From assembly GCF_003865365.1 (NCBI RefSeq), contig NZ_RQVR01000001.1:302310-366309 (forward strand): DNA of 64,000 bases. Reading direction: 5' to 3'. The DNA comes from Flavobacterium macacae (lineage in GTDB: Bacteria > Bacteroidota > Bacteroidia > Flavobacteriales > Flavobacteriaceae). This document shows, piece after piece, positions 24,822-33,098 of this stretch (the first letter of the stretch is position 1; every line of letters starts with the position of its first letter). A model generated the notes under the pieces. The model saw only the letters and a list, made by a program, of their open reading frames with translations. It was not told where the DNA came from and did no database searches. Both the position numbers and the translations under genes were made by a program.

Positions 24822-25793
24822 ATGAAAAAGCTTTTGCTCTTATTTTTAGCAATTATATCCTTTTCCTGCAATCAAAAAGAAGACGATGTTTCTGAGAAAA
24901 TCTCTCTCGGGGATCGTAATTCTATTTCTGTTTTTATTGATGATAAACTTTGGATTGGTGAAATAGGGGACTCCATCCGAAAAAAATTCGCAACGCCCGT
25001 TGACGGACTTTCGGTTGAAGAACCGCTTTTTACCATAAACCAATATCCGGTTCAAGCTTTTGAAGGCCAAATGGCAAAGAGCAGAAACGTCATTTACATC
25101 AAAAAAGAATCTAAAAATTTGTTTGATATTACTGAGAACCAATATGCGGTGCCTCAAAATCTGGTGCGCATTTCTGGAAATACAACGGCAATAATATTGG
25201 GCCATTTAGAAAAAAATGCGCCCAATATTATTGCTTTGATAAAACAAACCGAAACAGAAGAAAGCCAAAAGGCAATACAAAAATCAGTTTTAGACACAAA
25301 ATTTATTGAAAACAAATTCAAGATTACGCTTTCCGTTCCGAAGACATTTAAAAAAGTGCTTGAAAAAGACAAGTTTGTTTGGCTGAAAAAAGAAATCCAA
25401 AGTGGCAATTCAAGTATTTTGATTTATGAAATTCCACTGCACTGCATCAAGCACGACGATCATGCCATCACGCATATTGTTAGGATGCGTGATTCTATTG
25501 GAGGACTGTACATCCGCGGAACGACTGAAAATTCTCAGATGGTGACCGAAGATTCCTTTTCTCCCTACCTTCAGAATATTATGCTTGGCGGGAAAAAGGG
25601 CTACCAAACCAAAGGAAACTGGGAATTGAAGAACGACACGATGGCCGGGCCTTTTATCAATTATTCCATTATTGATGACAAAAACAAACGAATCATCGTT
25701 ATCGAAGGATTTTGTTATGCTCCCTCGGCACCACAGCGTGATATTATGCACGAATTAAGTTCCATTATCAAAACTATCACATTCTTAAAATAA
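24822..25793 (+). CDS. DUF4837-family lipoprotein
   Basis: A 323-residue lipoprotein with signal MKKLLLLFLAIISFSC (lipobox FSC). It shows the DUF4837 layout: GDRNSISVFIDDKLWIGEIGDSIRKKF near residues 32-55, EPLFTINQYP, a central helical part and a second copy-like half with RMRDSIGGLYIRGTTE and GPFINYSIIDDKNKRIIVIEGFCYAP. The family is widespread in Bacteroidetes without known function. It often sits beside the LysM transglycosylase, as here. The GNAT gene starts four bases after its stop, so the two are coupled. Confidence 0.85.
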   Translation: MKKLLLLFLAIISFSCNQKEDDVSEKISLGDRNSISVFIDDKLWIGEIGDSIRKKFATPVDGLSVEEPLFTINQYPVQAFEGQMAKSRNVIYIKKESKNLFDITENQYAVPQNLVRISGNTTAIILGHLEKNAPNIIALIKQTETEESQKAIQKSVLDTKFIENKFKITLSVPKTFKKVLEKDKFVWLKKEIQSGNSSILIYEIPLHCIKHDDHAITHIVRMRDSIGGLYIRGTTENSQMVTEDSFSPYLQNIMLGGKKGYQTKGNWELKNDTMAGPFINYSIIDDKNKRIIVIEGFCYAPSAPQRDIMHELSSIIKTITFLK

Positions 25794-25797
25794 TTAA

Positions 25798-26241
25798 ATG
25801 CCATTAATATTTAAAATTAAGCCTTTTGAGGCGCTATCTTTACCTGAGCTATATTTAGTGTTACAATTGCGTAGTGAGGTCTTTGTGGTTGAGCAGAATT
25901 GCGTCTATCAAGATATCGACGGCAAGGACGAGAAAGCCCTGCACGTTATTGGCGAATTGGATGGGCAAACCGTGGCTTATTGCCGTTTGTTCAAATCAGG
26001 AGATTATTTTGACCAAGCCTCAATCGGGAGAGTGATTGTAAAGGAAACTTTTCGTGATAAAAGATGGGGACACGATTTAATCCGCGAGGCAATTGAATCC
26101 ATCCGTGTTAATTATGGGGAAAGCCAAATTACGATTTCAGCACAATTGTATTTAAAGAAATTTTATGAAAGCCACGGCTTTAAGCAAACCAGCGAAGAAT
26201 ATCTGGAAGATGGCATTCCGCATATTGAGATGAAAAAATAA
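25798..26241 (+). CDS. GNAT N-acetyltransferase, ElaA-like
   Basis: A 147-residue protein. LYLVLQLRSEVFVVEQNCVYQDIDGKDEKALH near residues 18-50 and the acetyl-CoA-binding strand-turn IGRVIVKETFRDKRWGHDLIREAIE (V-x-x-x-x-R-x-x-x-x-G) near residues 80-105 are typical of the ElaA subgroup. A late YLKKFYESHGFKQTSEEYLEDGIPHIEM segment completes the fold. It probably transfers an acetyl group to a small amine, but the substrate is unknown. It is coupled to DUF4837 by a four-base gap and closed by a bidirectional terminator. Confidence 0.88.
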   Translation: MPLIFKIKPFEALSLPELYLVLQLRSEVFVVEQNCVYQDIDGKDEKALHVIGELDGQTVAYCRLFKSGDYFDQASIGRVIVKETFRDKRWGHDLIREAIESIRVNYGESQITISAQLYLKKFYESHGFKQTSEEYLEDGIPHIEMKK

Positions 26242-26281
26242 AAAGAAACCCGCAAATCGATTTGACTTGCGGATTTCTTTT
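26242..26281. terminator. Bidirectional terminator between the GNAT and OmpA genes
   Basis: AAAGAAACCCGCAA pairs with TTGCGGATTTCTTT (one mismatch) across an 11-nt loop, with T-runs on each strand. Confidence 0.75.
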
Positions 26282-26285
26282 TGCT

Positions 26286-27104
26286 TTAAATTTTGGTAAT
26301 GACCAATTCCACCCTTCGGTCTAAATCGGCTCCATTTCCCATCGGCTGGGTATTTCCATATCCTTTAAAAGTCATTCTCTTTTTATCAATTTTTTTGAAA
26401 ACCAGGTATTTATAAACGGCTTCAGCTCTATTTACAGACAATTTTCGTTTTTTGGTATGCTTGTCAATCGCTTCTTTATGGAACGGCGGCGTGCAGCAAA
26501 CGTGTCCTTGAATTTCGAATTCTAAATTTTTATAACGGTGCAGCGCCCTTGCCATTCGGTCCAATTCGATTTTGGATTTTAAGGTCAGCTTGCTGCTCCC
26601 TTTTTCGAACAGAATTTTTTCTAAATAAATGCGGTCGCCAATAACGTGCGTCTTGCGAACATCGCTGTAAACTCCCGGAAGTTCTAACTTTTCAATCGGA
26701 ATTTCTTTGAAGTTCATCACAATATCCACACGGCGATTTTTAGAGCGAACCTCCGATAGATTGTCAATATCGTCTTCAATCAAAACCCTTCCACGGCCTT
26801 CAATGGTCACAATGATTTTACTTTTTACACCGCTTTCCACGATTTTATCTTTCACGGCATCGGCGCGATTGTTCGACAATTTAAAGTTATAGTCTTCTTT
26901 CCCACGGTCATCGCAATACCCATAAATGCTGATCGATTCAATTCTGGCAGAATCAACTTCAGTAACGAACTTTGTGATTTCTTCCACTTTTGCATCAGAA
27001 ATGCCAAATTTTGCAGTCTCAAAATAAACAGAATGCACGACTTCTTCTTGAGCCGAAAGCATTCCGAAAATAAAAAGGGGCAGTATTTTTATCAATCGGA
27101 ACAT
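26286..27104 (-). CDS. OmpA-family protein with two OmpA-like domains
   Basis: A 272-residue exported protein (signal peptide to about residue 18). Two OmpA C-terminal-like modules are seen in tandem: the first has VYFETAKFGIS, YGYCDDRGKEDYNFKLSNNRADAV and NRRVDIVM; the second has ILFEKGSSKLT, EIQGHVCCTPP, KLSVNRAEAVYKYL, FKGYGNTQP and DLDRRVELVI. The paired Asp and Arg of the peptidoglycan-binding motif (D..R at each module's end) are present. It should anchor to peptidoglycan in the periplasm. Its ATG overlaps the stop of the S41 protease gene, so the two are coupled. Confidence 0.85.
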   Translation of the reverse strand: MFRLIKILPLFIFGMLSAQEEVVHSVYFETAKFGISDAKVEEITKFVTEVDSARIESISIYGYCDDRGKEDYNFKLSNNRADAVKDKIVESGVKSKIIVTIEGRGRVLIEDDIDNLSEVRSKNRRVDIVMNFKEIPIEKLELPGVYSDVRKTHVIGDRIYLEKILFEKGSSKLTLKSKIELDRMARALHRYKNLEFEIQGHVCCTPPFHKEAIDKHTKKRKLSVNRAEAVYKYLVFKKIDKKRMTFKGYGNTQPMGNGADLDRRVELVITKI

Positions 27105-28741
27105 TATTTCAACAGAATTTTATTATATTCTGAAGGATTTGCCAAAAGTGCCACAGCCTTTTTTATTTCAGAATTGTTTTTAGTGTAATATTGGTACAAG
27201 CCTTCTTTATACTGGTATCTTCGGATGATTTCATCTAAAATCAGGTCTTTAATTTCAGCTTGGTGTTTGTTCAATTGCGTATCGTCACTTTTTTGTAAAG
27301 CAGTCAGCAATTGCTGTACTTCACCTTTTATATCTTCATCGATCTTTTCTTTTTTGGCGGCTTCTAAAGTTTTGGCCAAGGCCACTTCCGTTTCGGTATC
27401 AAAAGAGAATTTTTCGTCTTTCAAAAATTTCTTGAAATCGGCATAATCGGTATCTGTAATCGTTGGGATCTTGTCGCCTAGCGAAGGATTTTTGTAATAA
27501 TATTTAGTAACGTAGTTAAAAATTCCGTCGTTTTTAAGTAGTGATTCTGTGATGGCGCTCAATTTTGCTTCAGACAATTCTACATCTGGCTGAATTCCGC
27601 CTCCGTCATAAACCGTTCTTCCTTTTCGAGTTTTAAAAGCGTTGTAATTCTTGGCGTCGGTCCTGACGGCTTTTCCGTCTTTGTCTTTATGCAAGTAATC
27701 CAAAGCCTGGATGCATCTTCCTGAAGGCGTGTAATAACGTGAAATCGTGACTTTCACTTGCGTTCCATAGGTCAAATCAATTGGACGCTGTACCAAACCT
27801 TTTCCAAAACTTCTGGCACCAACCACCACGGCGCGATCTAAATCTTGCAAAGCACCTGCTACAATTTCTGAAGCCGAAGCACTTTTTCCGTCAACCAAAA
27901 TAACCAGCGGAATTTCAGTATCTACAGGCGTTTTTGTAGTTCGATAGGTATTATTATGTTTTGCAATATGCGATTTTGTGGTAACAATTGATTCTCCAGC
28001 AGGCACAAAAAGGTTGCAGATATTTACGGCTTCGCCTAAAAGTCCACCCGGATTTCCCCTTAAATCTAAAATAATTCTTTCAGCCCCTTCGCTTTTTAAT
28101 TTTTCCAGCGCCGTTTTGGTTTCAGACGATGCTTTAGCATTGAACTGAGAGAGCACAATGTATCCGGTTTTATCATCTACTTTTGAGAAAAACGGAACCG
28201 CTTTCACATCTACTTCTTCCAAAGTCAAAGTCGTGGTATTGGTTTTTCCTTGACGGATGTACTTGATGTCGATTTTTGCATTTTTTGCTCCTTTCAAAAG
28301 CGTCGACGCGTCTTCTTTGAAATCTGAAAGCATAATGTCGCCAATCTGGATGATTTCATCGCCCGCTTTTAACCCCGCTTTGTCAGCAGGATAATTTTTA
28401 TACGGCTCGGTGATGATCAATTTGCCTCCTTTTCTAGAAATCATAGCGCCAATTCCGGTGTATTCGCCAGTACTGTTGATTTTGAATTTGACCACGTCTT
28501 GCTCGTTAAAATAAACGGTGTACGGATCCAATTCCATCAGCATATTCTTAATGGCTTTGTCCATCAGATCGCCCGGATTTGTTTCGTCGACATAGTTCAT
28601 ATTCACGGTTTTAAACATCGTCGTGAAGATTTCAATTTGCTTGGCAATCTCAAAAAAATCATCTTTGAAACTGGCTCCGACATAAAATAATCCGCCAGCA
28701 ACAACCGGAAGAATATATCTCTTTTTTAAAAATGCGTACAT
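27104..28741 (-). CDS. S41-family C-terminal processing peptidase (CtpA-like)
   Basis: A 545-residue exported or anchored protease; residues 5-23 form a hydrophobic signal or anchor. A PDZ domain (about residues 90-165; TGEYTGIGAMIS, YPADKAGLKAGDEIIQIGD) precedes the S41 core with ILDLRGNPGGLLGEAV, VDGKSASASEIVAGALQDLDRA, which holds the nucleophile Ser, and ARSFGKGLVQ, which holds the general-base Lys. A C-terminal helical domain of about 150 residues follows. Such enzymes trim periplasmic proteins and peptidoglycan hydrolase regulators. It is translationally coupled to the OmpA-like gene downstream. Confidence 0.93.
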   Translation of the reverse strand: MYAFLKKRYILPVVAGGLFYVGASFKDDFFEIAKQIEIFTTMFKTVNMNYVDETNPGDLMDKAIKNMLMELDPYTVYFNEQDVVKFKINSTGEYTGIGAMISRKGGKLIITEPYKNYPADKAGLKAGDEIIQIGDIMLSDFKEDASTLLKGAKNAKIDIKYIRQGKTNTTTLTLEEVDVKAVPFFSKVDDKTGYIVLSQFNAKASSETKTALEKLKSEGAERIILDLRGNPGGLLGEAVNICNLFVPAGESIVTTKSHIAKHNNTYRTTKTPVDTEIPLVILVDGKSASASEIVAGALQDLDRAVVVGARSFGKGLVQRPIDLTYGTQVKVTISRYYTPSGRCIQALDYLHKDKDGKAVRTDAKNYNAFKTRKGRTVYDGGGIQPDVELSEAKLSAITESLLKNDGIFNYVTKYYYKNPSLGDKIPTITDTDYADFKKFLKDEKFSFDTETEVALAKTLEAAKKEKIDEDIKGEVQQLLTALQKSDDTQLNKHQAEIKDLILDEIIRRYQYKEGLYQYYTKNNSEIKKAVALLANPSEYNKILLK

Positions 28742-28746
28742 ATTTT

Positions 28747-28890
28747 TTATGCTTTTTTTCTTTTTAATCTTCTACGGATTAGGAAAAACAAGGCCACTAA
28801 AATAATAATAAAAGGCCAAACTTCTAAGAACCATAAGAATAAACTTGAAAGCCCGAGAAATCCTCTTTCCAAAGCATTTCCCATTTTGCT
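28747..28890 (-). pseudogene. C-terminal membrane tail of the DUF4349 protein, separated by in-frame TGA
   Basis: Reading on in the same frame past the TGA at 28893-28891 gives SKMGNALERGF, a hydrophobic segment (LFLWFLEVWPFIIILVALFFLI) and a basic end RRRLKRKKA, then TAA. DUF4349 proteins normally end in exactly such a membrane helix and basic tail. It could be translated separately from the ATG at 28884 (45 residues) or be lost. Confidence 0.7.
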
Positions 28891-29607
28891 TCAAAAGGAT
28901 TGTGTCACGCCACTTTCCGAAGGATTTATTTTGTAAAATTCTACATATACCGAACTCATTGAAACCTGGCGTTGCATGTATTTCAACTGTCCTTCTTTTG
29001 ATTCAATTTCCTCCCTAATTTCAGAAAGTTTTTGTTCGATTTCTAACATTTCAGAAACCTTTCCGGCTTTATTCAATAGTTCGAGATAACATGCTTCAAG
29101 TGTTCTCTTGGTTTTTAAACGCGCTTCAGTATCAATAAATTCGGCCGTAACATCTTGAGAAGAAATTTCTTTTTCATCAAAATAAGAAACTCCTTTTCCG
29201 ATTGAGGATATAAGTTTTTCAAAATTCTGATTAGGAACTCTAATTGTTATTCTTTTAAAAATCGAAGAACCTTCTTTTCCTTCATTTTCGCGCTGAATGC
29301 TGGTTTTGTTTTCAAAAATCGCTTTTTGGATTTGCGTTCTGGTTTTCTCTAAATCAGAAGTTTCAAATCTTAAAGTCGCGTTTTTAATGATTTTTTGCTC
29401 AATTGCCACTTCTGTATTTGGGTCATAAACTCCAGAATCATGATACTTTGGACTTTCAGGCCTTGGTAATGCTTCTTCTGAAGATGCCTCAACTATTTCC
29501 ATTGGAGCCTTCAAAGACATGTGAACTACTTCTTCATTTTCTTGTTCTGGAAATTCTTTACAAGAAAAGAAAAAAACTAAAACTAAAAAGGGGAGGATTT
29601 TTTTCAT
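28891..29607 (-). pseudogene. DUF4349-family lipoprotein, interrupted by an in-frame stop
   Basis: The 238 translated residues start with signal MKKILPFLVLVFFFSC (lipobox FSC). They contain the DUF4349 core: KNATLRFETSDLEKTRTQIQKAI, RVPNQNFEKLISSIGKG, SQDVTAEFIDTEARLKTKRTLEACYLELL, a coiled-coil LEIEQKLSEIREEIESKEGQLKYMQRQVSMSSVYVEF, then NPSESGVTQSF and TGA. Homologues continue through a Gly at this point into a membrane helix, and the helix is present downstream in frame, so a GGA-to-TGA change (or sequence error) likely truncates the gene. DUF4349 function is unknown. It may still act as an anchored lipoprotein. Confidence 0.8.
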
Positions 29608-29673
29608 AAGTAAGTCTGTTTTAACTTCTAACGAAATTTCTTTCATTTTTAGTATAACAGATTTAAATACAAA

Positions 29674-30072
29674 CTATTGTTCCTCTTTAGGCTTTATTTG
29701 AAGGTGAAACTTCTCAAAAAGTTCGATCGTTTTTTGGTTTATTTCTTCGTAAGAAAGTCGGTCTTTGGTTTGGTACAAAAGCATAAACGAATACGGTTCT
29801 ATCAGATTTTCTCGTAAAACTTGTTTGTTCAAGCGATAGGTTTCTCGCAAAACTCTTTTGAAATAATTGCGATCCACGGCTTTTTTGAAATATTTTTTGG
29901 AAACCGAAACGCCCATTTTAAACTCTGGATTTTCTCCAAAAGTGCTTTTGGCATACACCAACCGCAACGGATATTTGGATACTGATTTTCCTTCGCGAAA
30001 CATCAGGTCAATCGTGGTTTTGCTTTTTAATTTCTCCGTTTTTGGATAGGTATGTATTTTTTTTTCAGCCAA
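29674..30072 (-). CDS. rnpA: Ribonuclease P protein component
   Basis: This 132-residue basic protein is the partner of the RNase P RNA in 5' tRNA maturation. KLKSKTTIDLMFREGKSVSKYPLRLVY near the start is typical, and the RNR motif is clear as KKAVDRNYFKRVLRETYR near residues 67-84. The length is normal for Bacteroidetes. It is not next to rpmH or dnaA here. It lies six bases after the small secreted protein gene at 30078 and 66 bp before the DUF4349 gene, all on the minus strand. Confidence 0.95.
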   Translation of the reverse strand: MAEKKIHTYPKTEKLKSKTTIDLMFREGKSVSKYPLRLVYAKSTFGENPEFKMGVSVSKKYFKKAVDRNYFKRVLRETYRLNKQVLRENLIEPYSFMLLYQTKDRLSYEEINQKTIELFEKFHLQIKPKEEQ

Positions 30073-30077
30073 AATAA

Positions 30078-30485
30078 TTACGGATAAATATTGTAAACAA
30101 TCTTCAAATCAGGATAATTGATATAAAACTGAATGCGATCGTCTTGATTTTTTCTTGTAATTACTTCAATAATACAACGGTCTCCGGCATTATCTACGCA
30201 ATTAAAAGTCATCGTTTTGTCAGTTTCATTTTCAATCGTGGTTCCATAAACTTCAATGTTGTACAATTGCGTTTGTTGCGAATTGACCACGATTCGGTTT
30301 TTATCTCCGTCTAAAGTTATAATCAGGTTCGTGTCTTTAAAGTCAGACCATTTTCCCCATTTTCCTTTGGCGCCTTTTTCCATCACGCTATAGCTTGAGG
30401 TCTTAAAACGGTATTTTTGCGCAAAAGTTTGTTGCGTTCCTAAGAAAATAAAAAACAGCAAAGCCAATGTTTTTAATGCTTTCAT
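30078..30485 (-). CDS. Small exported protein of unknown function
   Basis: The 135 residues start with a clear Sec signal peptide (MKALKTLALLFFIFLGTQQTFAQ). The mature part is beta-rich (FKTSSYSVMEKG, NLIITLDGDKNRIVVNSQQTQLYNIEVYG, FNCVDNAGDRCIIEVITRK, IQFYINYPDLKIVYNIYP) with two Cys that could form a disulfide. I do not recognise a named family, although such small beta-sandwich proteins are common next to rnpA in flavobacteria. It has a TATATTTG -7 box upstream. Confidence 0.65.
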   Translation of the reverse strand: MKALKTLALLFFIFLGTQQTFAQKYRFKTSSYSVMEKGAKGKWGKWSDFKDTNLIITLDGDKNRIVVNSQQTQLYNIEVYGTTIENETDKTMTFNCVDNAGDRCIIEVITRKNQDDRIQFYINYPDLKIVYNIYP

Positions 30486-30512
30486 ATTAAAATTTATAAA
30501 GTTGTAAAGTTA

Positions 30513-30520
30513 CAAATATA
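30513..30520 (-). promoter_or_regulatory. -7 element before the small exported protein/rnpA unit
   Basis: TATATTTG on the minus strand (30520-30513) lies 28 nt before the start codon at 30485. No -33 TTG is clear. Confidence 0.4.
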
Positions 30521-30861
30521 TTTTTATTGCACGATTGAGACAGCTCTAAAGCTCCTTAAAATCAGTACTAGTAAAAATTATGCCAAGATTAGAACGCAAA
30601 AATTGGCATTAAAGTAATTATTCCTCGTAATTTTAATAAAACTTCCACACTACTATCCACATAATTCCCCATATTTTGAATTTATCCTTTATACATTGAT
30701 TCGTATAGAATTTACTTCAGATACATTGCCAAGCACTTATTCTACTGTGGTTCTTCTCTTTTTTAGATGGTAAACCATTTCATACCAACGTCCTTTTATT
30801 TTAATGGCACTGCTATTGCTTTAGTTAACTGGAAAAGAAATTAATACAAAAAAATATTGCT
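30521..30861. other. Intergenic stretch without a gene
   Basis: I see no convincing coding frame, hairpin or repeat in this AT-rich gap between divergent genes. It must hold the plus-strand promoter of the Thr-rich protein, but no clear TAnnTTTG box is present. Confidence 0.5.
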
Positions 30862-31152
30862 ATGAAAAATTTAATCTTAAGCGCATTAATGTTAACAGGA
30901 GTTGTAACATTTGCACAAGAAACACCAAAAAAAGCGACGAAAGCAACGAAAGAAACAACAACTACGACAACTGTAAATCCAGCGACTCAAACTCAAGTTA
31001 CAAAAACGACAGAGGCAAAAGTTGAAGCAAACGGAGACAAAAAAGTAGAGACAAAAACAACTACTAAACCAGCAACACCAAGTCAAGTTGCAACGCCAGG
31101 ACAACCAGCCGTGCAAGCAACAAAAACAACGACTACTGTTACAAAACAATAA
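30862..31152 (+). CDS. Thr/Lys-rich low-complexity exported protein
   Basis: The 96 residues begin with a signal peptide (MKNLILSALMLTGVVTFAQ). The rest is low complexity, dominated by Thr, Lys, Ala, Gln and Val (TTTTTTVNPATQTQVTKTTE, TKTTTKPATPSQ). No folded domain is expected. It may be an envelope or extracellular disordered protein. Codon use and the clean signal peptide, plus a strong terminator 34 bp after the stop, support a real gene. Confidence 0.6.
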   Translation: MKNLILSALMLTGVVTFAQETPKKATKATKETTTTTTVNPATQTQVTKTTEAKVEANGDKKVETKTTTKPATPSQVATPGQPAVQATKTTTTVTKQ

Positions 31153-31186
31153 TAGTCCAAACCTAACCAACCAAACAAACCAAAGG

Positions 31187-31218
31187 AAAGCCTTTAGAGA
31201 AATCTAAAGGCTTTTTTT
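31187..31218 (+). terminator. Terminator of the Thr-rich protein gene
   Basis: AAAGCCTTTAGA and TCTAAAGGCTTT form a perfect 12-bp stem with a GAAA tetraloop and a T-run. It also touches the stop of the convergent patatin gene. Confidence 0.88.
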
Positions 31219-32254
31219 ATGCATTTTTAATTAATTTTCTTGCAATGTCATTGAGCTCTTTTCGGTTTTGGTCGATGTAAGCCAAGCCCGCTTGAATTAA
31301 TTCATAAATATTTTTTTCAGAAACATCGTCCATTTCAGAAGAAGCATTTTTTAAATGTGGCATCAAGCGATGGTAGTTTTTTGCATTTCGAGGCCCCAAC
31401 GTTTCATATATTTTTTTTACGTGATAATCCGTAGTTTCCACATTCGCGGAAAGCAAAATATCGACCAAAGGCTGGATCCATTTTACTTTTCCGGCGTTTT
31501 CAAATTGCTTAAAAGTATAAGGCTTTAAAACCTCTCCAGTTCCAACCGAAACAATAATCATATCGCTAATGGAAGGAAAATCAGGCTTCGCTGGATTATT
31601 TAAAACTTTTGAGAACTCAATTTTTCGCGCTTCGGCGTAAGCGCATAAGGCGGGATTGTTGGCATACACGCCTCCGTCGATCAGCGTAAATTCTTGGCCG
31701 TAAAGCGATTTTATTAGTGCCGGTTCAAAATAAGTGGGCGCAGCAGAAGTGGCTCTACAAACATCTTTTACCAAGAAATTTTCTAAATCAGAAGTGGCTT
31801 CGTGGCTCGTGAAAAACTTGGCCCTGCGATGAAAAATATCATACGATGTAATTAAACTTGGCTTGATAAAATCTTTTATTTGCAAGTTTCCGAAAACTTC
31901 GCCCAATTGTTTTTCTAACGTGCGCTGTGAAATCTTCTCATTGAAAAGCCCAAACGGATTGATGACGCGTTGCCAAAATGTGACATTAAAAATTGATTCG
32001 CCTCTTTTGGCGTATAAATCCAACGCGGTTTCTACCGAGAATTTTGCCTTTTTATTATTGTCAGGAAAAAGCAATATGGAAGCCAAAATACCGCCCGTGC
32101 TGGTGCCGGCAATCAAGTCAAAATAATCCCCAATTTTTGCCGTCGGATTGTCTAATTTTTGAAGCTGTTCTTCAATATATTTCAAGATGACGCAAGTGAT
32201 AATCCCCCTGATTCCACCGCCATCGAGGCTTAATATTCTAATTTTTTTGGCCAT
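31217..32254 (-). CDS. Patatin-like phospholipase
   Basis: This 345-residue lipid acyl hydrolase has the oxyanion-hole motif DGGGIRG (residues 11-17), the nucleophile elbow GTSTG with Ser52, and the catalytic Asp in DGGVYANN (Asp193). ATSAAPTYFEP and IVSVGTGE are also typical. Relatives hydrolyse phospholipids, and some act as effectors in defence or secretion systems, but nothing here shows a nucleotide cyclase or secretion tag. It is the last gene of a four-gene minus-strand unit headed by an M15 peptidase, with a 52-bp gap to the preceding gene. Confidence 0.9.
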   Translation of the reverse strand: MAKKIRILSLDGGGIRGIITCVILKYIEEQLQKLDNPTAKIGDYFDLIAGTSTGGILASILLFPDNNKKAKFSVETALDLYAKRGESIFNVTFWQRVINPFGLFNEKISQRTLEKQLGEVFGNLQIKDFIKPSLITSYDIFHRRAKFFTSHEATSDLENFLVKDVCRATSAAPTYFEPALIKSLYGQEFTLIDGGVYANNPALCAYAEARKIEFSKVLNNPAKPDFPSISDMIIVSVGTGEVLKPYTFKQFENAGKVKWIQPLVDILLSANVETTDYHVKKIYETLGPRNAKNYHRLMPHLKNASSEMDDVSEKNIYELIQAGLAYIDQNRKELNDIARKLIKNA

Positions 32255-32306
32255 TGCCTTTTCGATTTTTGATTTAAGATTTGGGAATCTTTATCATTCT
32301 TGTTTA

Positions 32307-32627
32307 TTAAATGCTTAAAAGTACGGTTTGAAGTACGGTTTTAAAAAGTGTATTTTTTAAATTATTCAACTTGATTTTTGATAATCCGGCGCCTTGCAAC
32401 GATTTTAAGGTCACCAAATCTTGCTGGCTTTTTAACAACCACGCAAATTCCTCTTCGGTTAAGGATCCTGCGACTAAAAGCAAAGACCAACGTTCTAATT
32501 TTTCTCGTGATTTATCTAAGAAATCGTTCACATCTTTTTGAATTTCTGGCTTAAATTCTTTGTACTTTTCGCCTAAAACTGCGATAAGATTTTTTCTTAA
32601 TTCTTGCAATAATTTCTCGATATCCAT
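32307..32627 (-). CDS. Small helical protein in the M15-patatin operon
   Basis: I do not recognise this 106-residue protein. It is predicted all-helical with charged amphipathic helices (LLQELRKNLIAVLGEKYKEF, KDVNDFLDKSREKLERW), a more hydrophobic middle (SLLLVAGSLTEEEFAWLLK) and a hydrophobic end (LFKTVLQTVLLSI). There is no signal peptide or clear membrane helix. It begins three bases after the lipoprotein stop and precedes the patatin gene, so it is likely cotranscribed and may be a partner or immunity-type protein. That role is inference from position only. Confidence 0.6.
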   Translation of the reverse strand: MDIEKLLQELRKNLIAVLGEKYKEFKPEIQKDVNDFLDKSREKLERWSLLLVAGSLTEEEFAWLLKSQQDLVTLKSLQGAGLSKIKLNNLKNTLFKTVLQTVLLSI

Positions 32628-32630
32628 AAC

Positions 32631-33098
32631 TTATTTGTTTAGATTAATTAAATCGATCAAGCTGTCTTTTGAATCTTTGTCTTTCTTGATTTCGTATTGA
32701 ATCAACAAATCGAGTGCTTCTAAAACTTGCTTTTTTGACTCAGTTACAAAGGCTGGCGAAAGTGTTTCTTTTTCTTTCCAGCGTTTGAAAAAACCGCCTA
32801 AAAGATTTTTTTCTTGATCAGATAAAACCGTCCACATTGCAAAAGTGATCTCATTTTCTGGCTTGTTTTTTTCATATTCTGAAAGCTTCTCGATGTTGAG
32901 CAAAAGTGCGTCAATTTCAACAGCATTTTTTGAATAAGGTGTTGTGGCTTTTTCCATCAATTTTGAGGTTTCCACTTTTAACTCTGTCGTTCTTTGATAA
33001 GAATATTGGTCAAAAATTGCGGTTCGTGTGGATTCACAGGATACTGTGGTTGCAAACAGAAAAAATAGGGGAACGTATTTATTTAGTAGTTTTTTCAT
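32631..33098 (-). CDS. Putative lipoprotein in the M15-patatin operon
   Basis: The 155 residues start with signal MKKLLNKYVPLFFLFATTVSC (lipobox VSC). The mature region is helical and charged (ELKVETSKLMEKA, EIDALLLNIEKLSEYEKNK, FFKRWKEKETLSPAFVTESKKQVLEALDLLIQYEIKK). No family is recognised. Its start overlaps the end of the M15 peptidase gene by 20 bp, a strong sign of coupling. A lipoprotein paired with a peptidoglycan peptidase could be a membrane tether or periplasmic control factor, which is inference. Confidence 0.7.
   Translation of the reverse strand: MKKLLNKYVPLFFLFATTVSCESTRTAIFDQYSYQRTTELKVETSKLMEKATTPYSKNAVEIDALLLNIEKLSEYEKNKPENEITFAMWTVLSDQEKNLLGGFFKRWKEKETLSPAFVTESKKQVLEALDLLIQYEIKKDKDSKDSLIDLINLNK

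Noticed and set aside
31217..32254. Patatin gene as a CBASS-type defence effector
   Set aside because: No nucleotide cyclase, sensor or accessory defence gene lies next to it; the neighbours are a peptidoglycan peptidase and unknown proteins.
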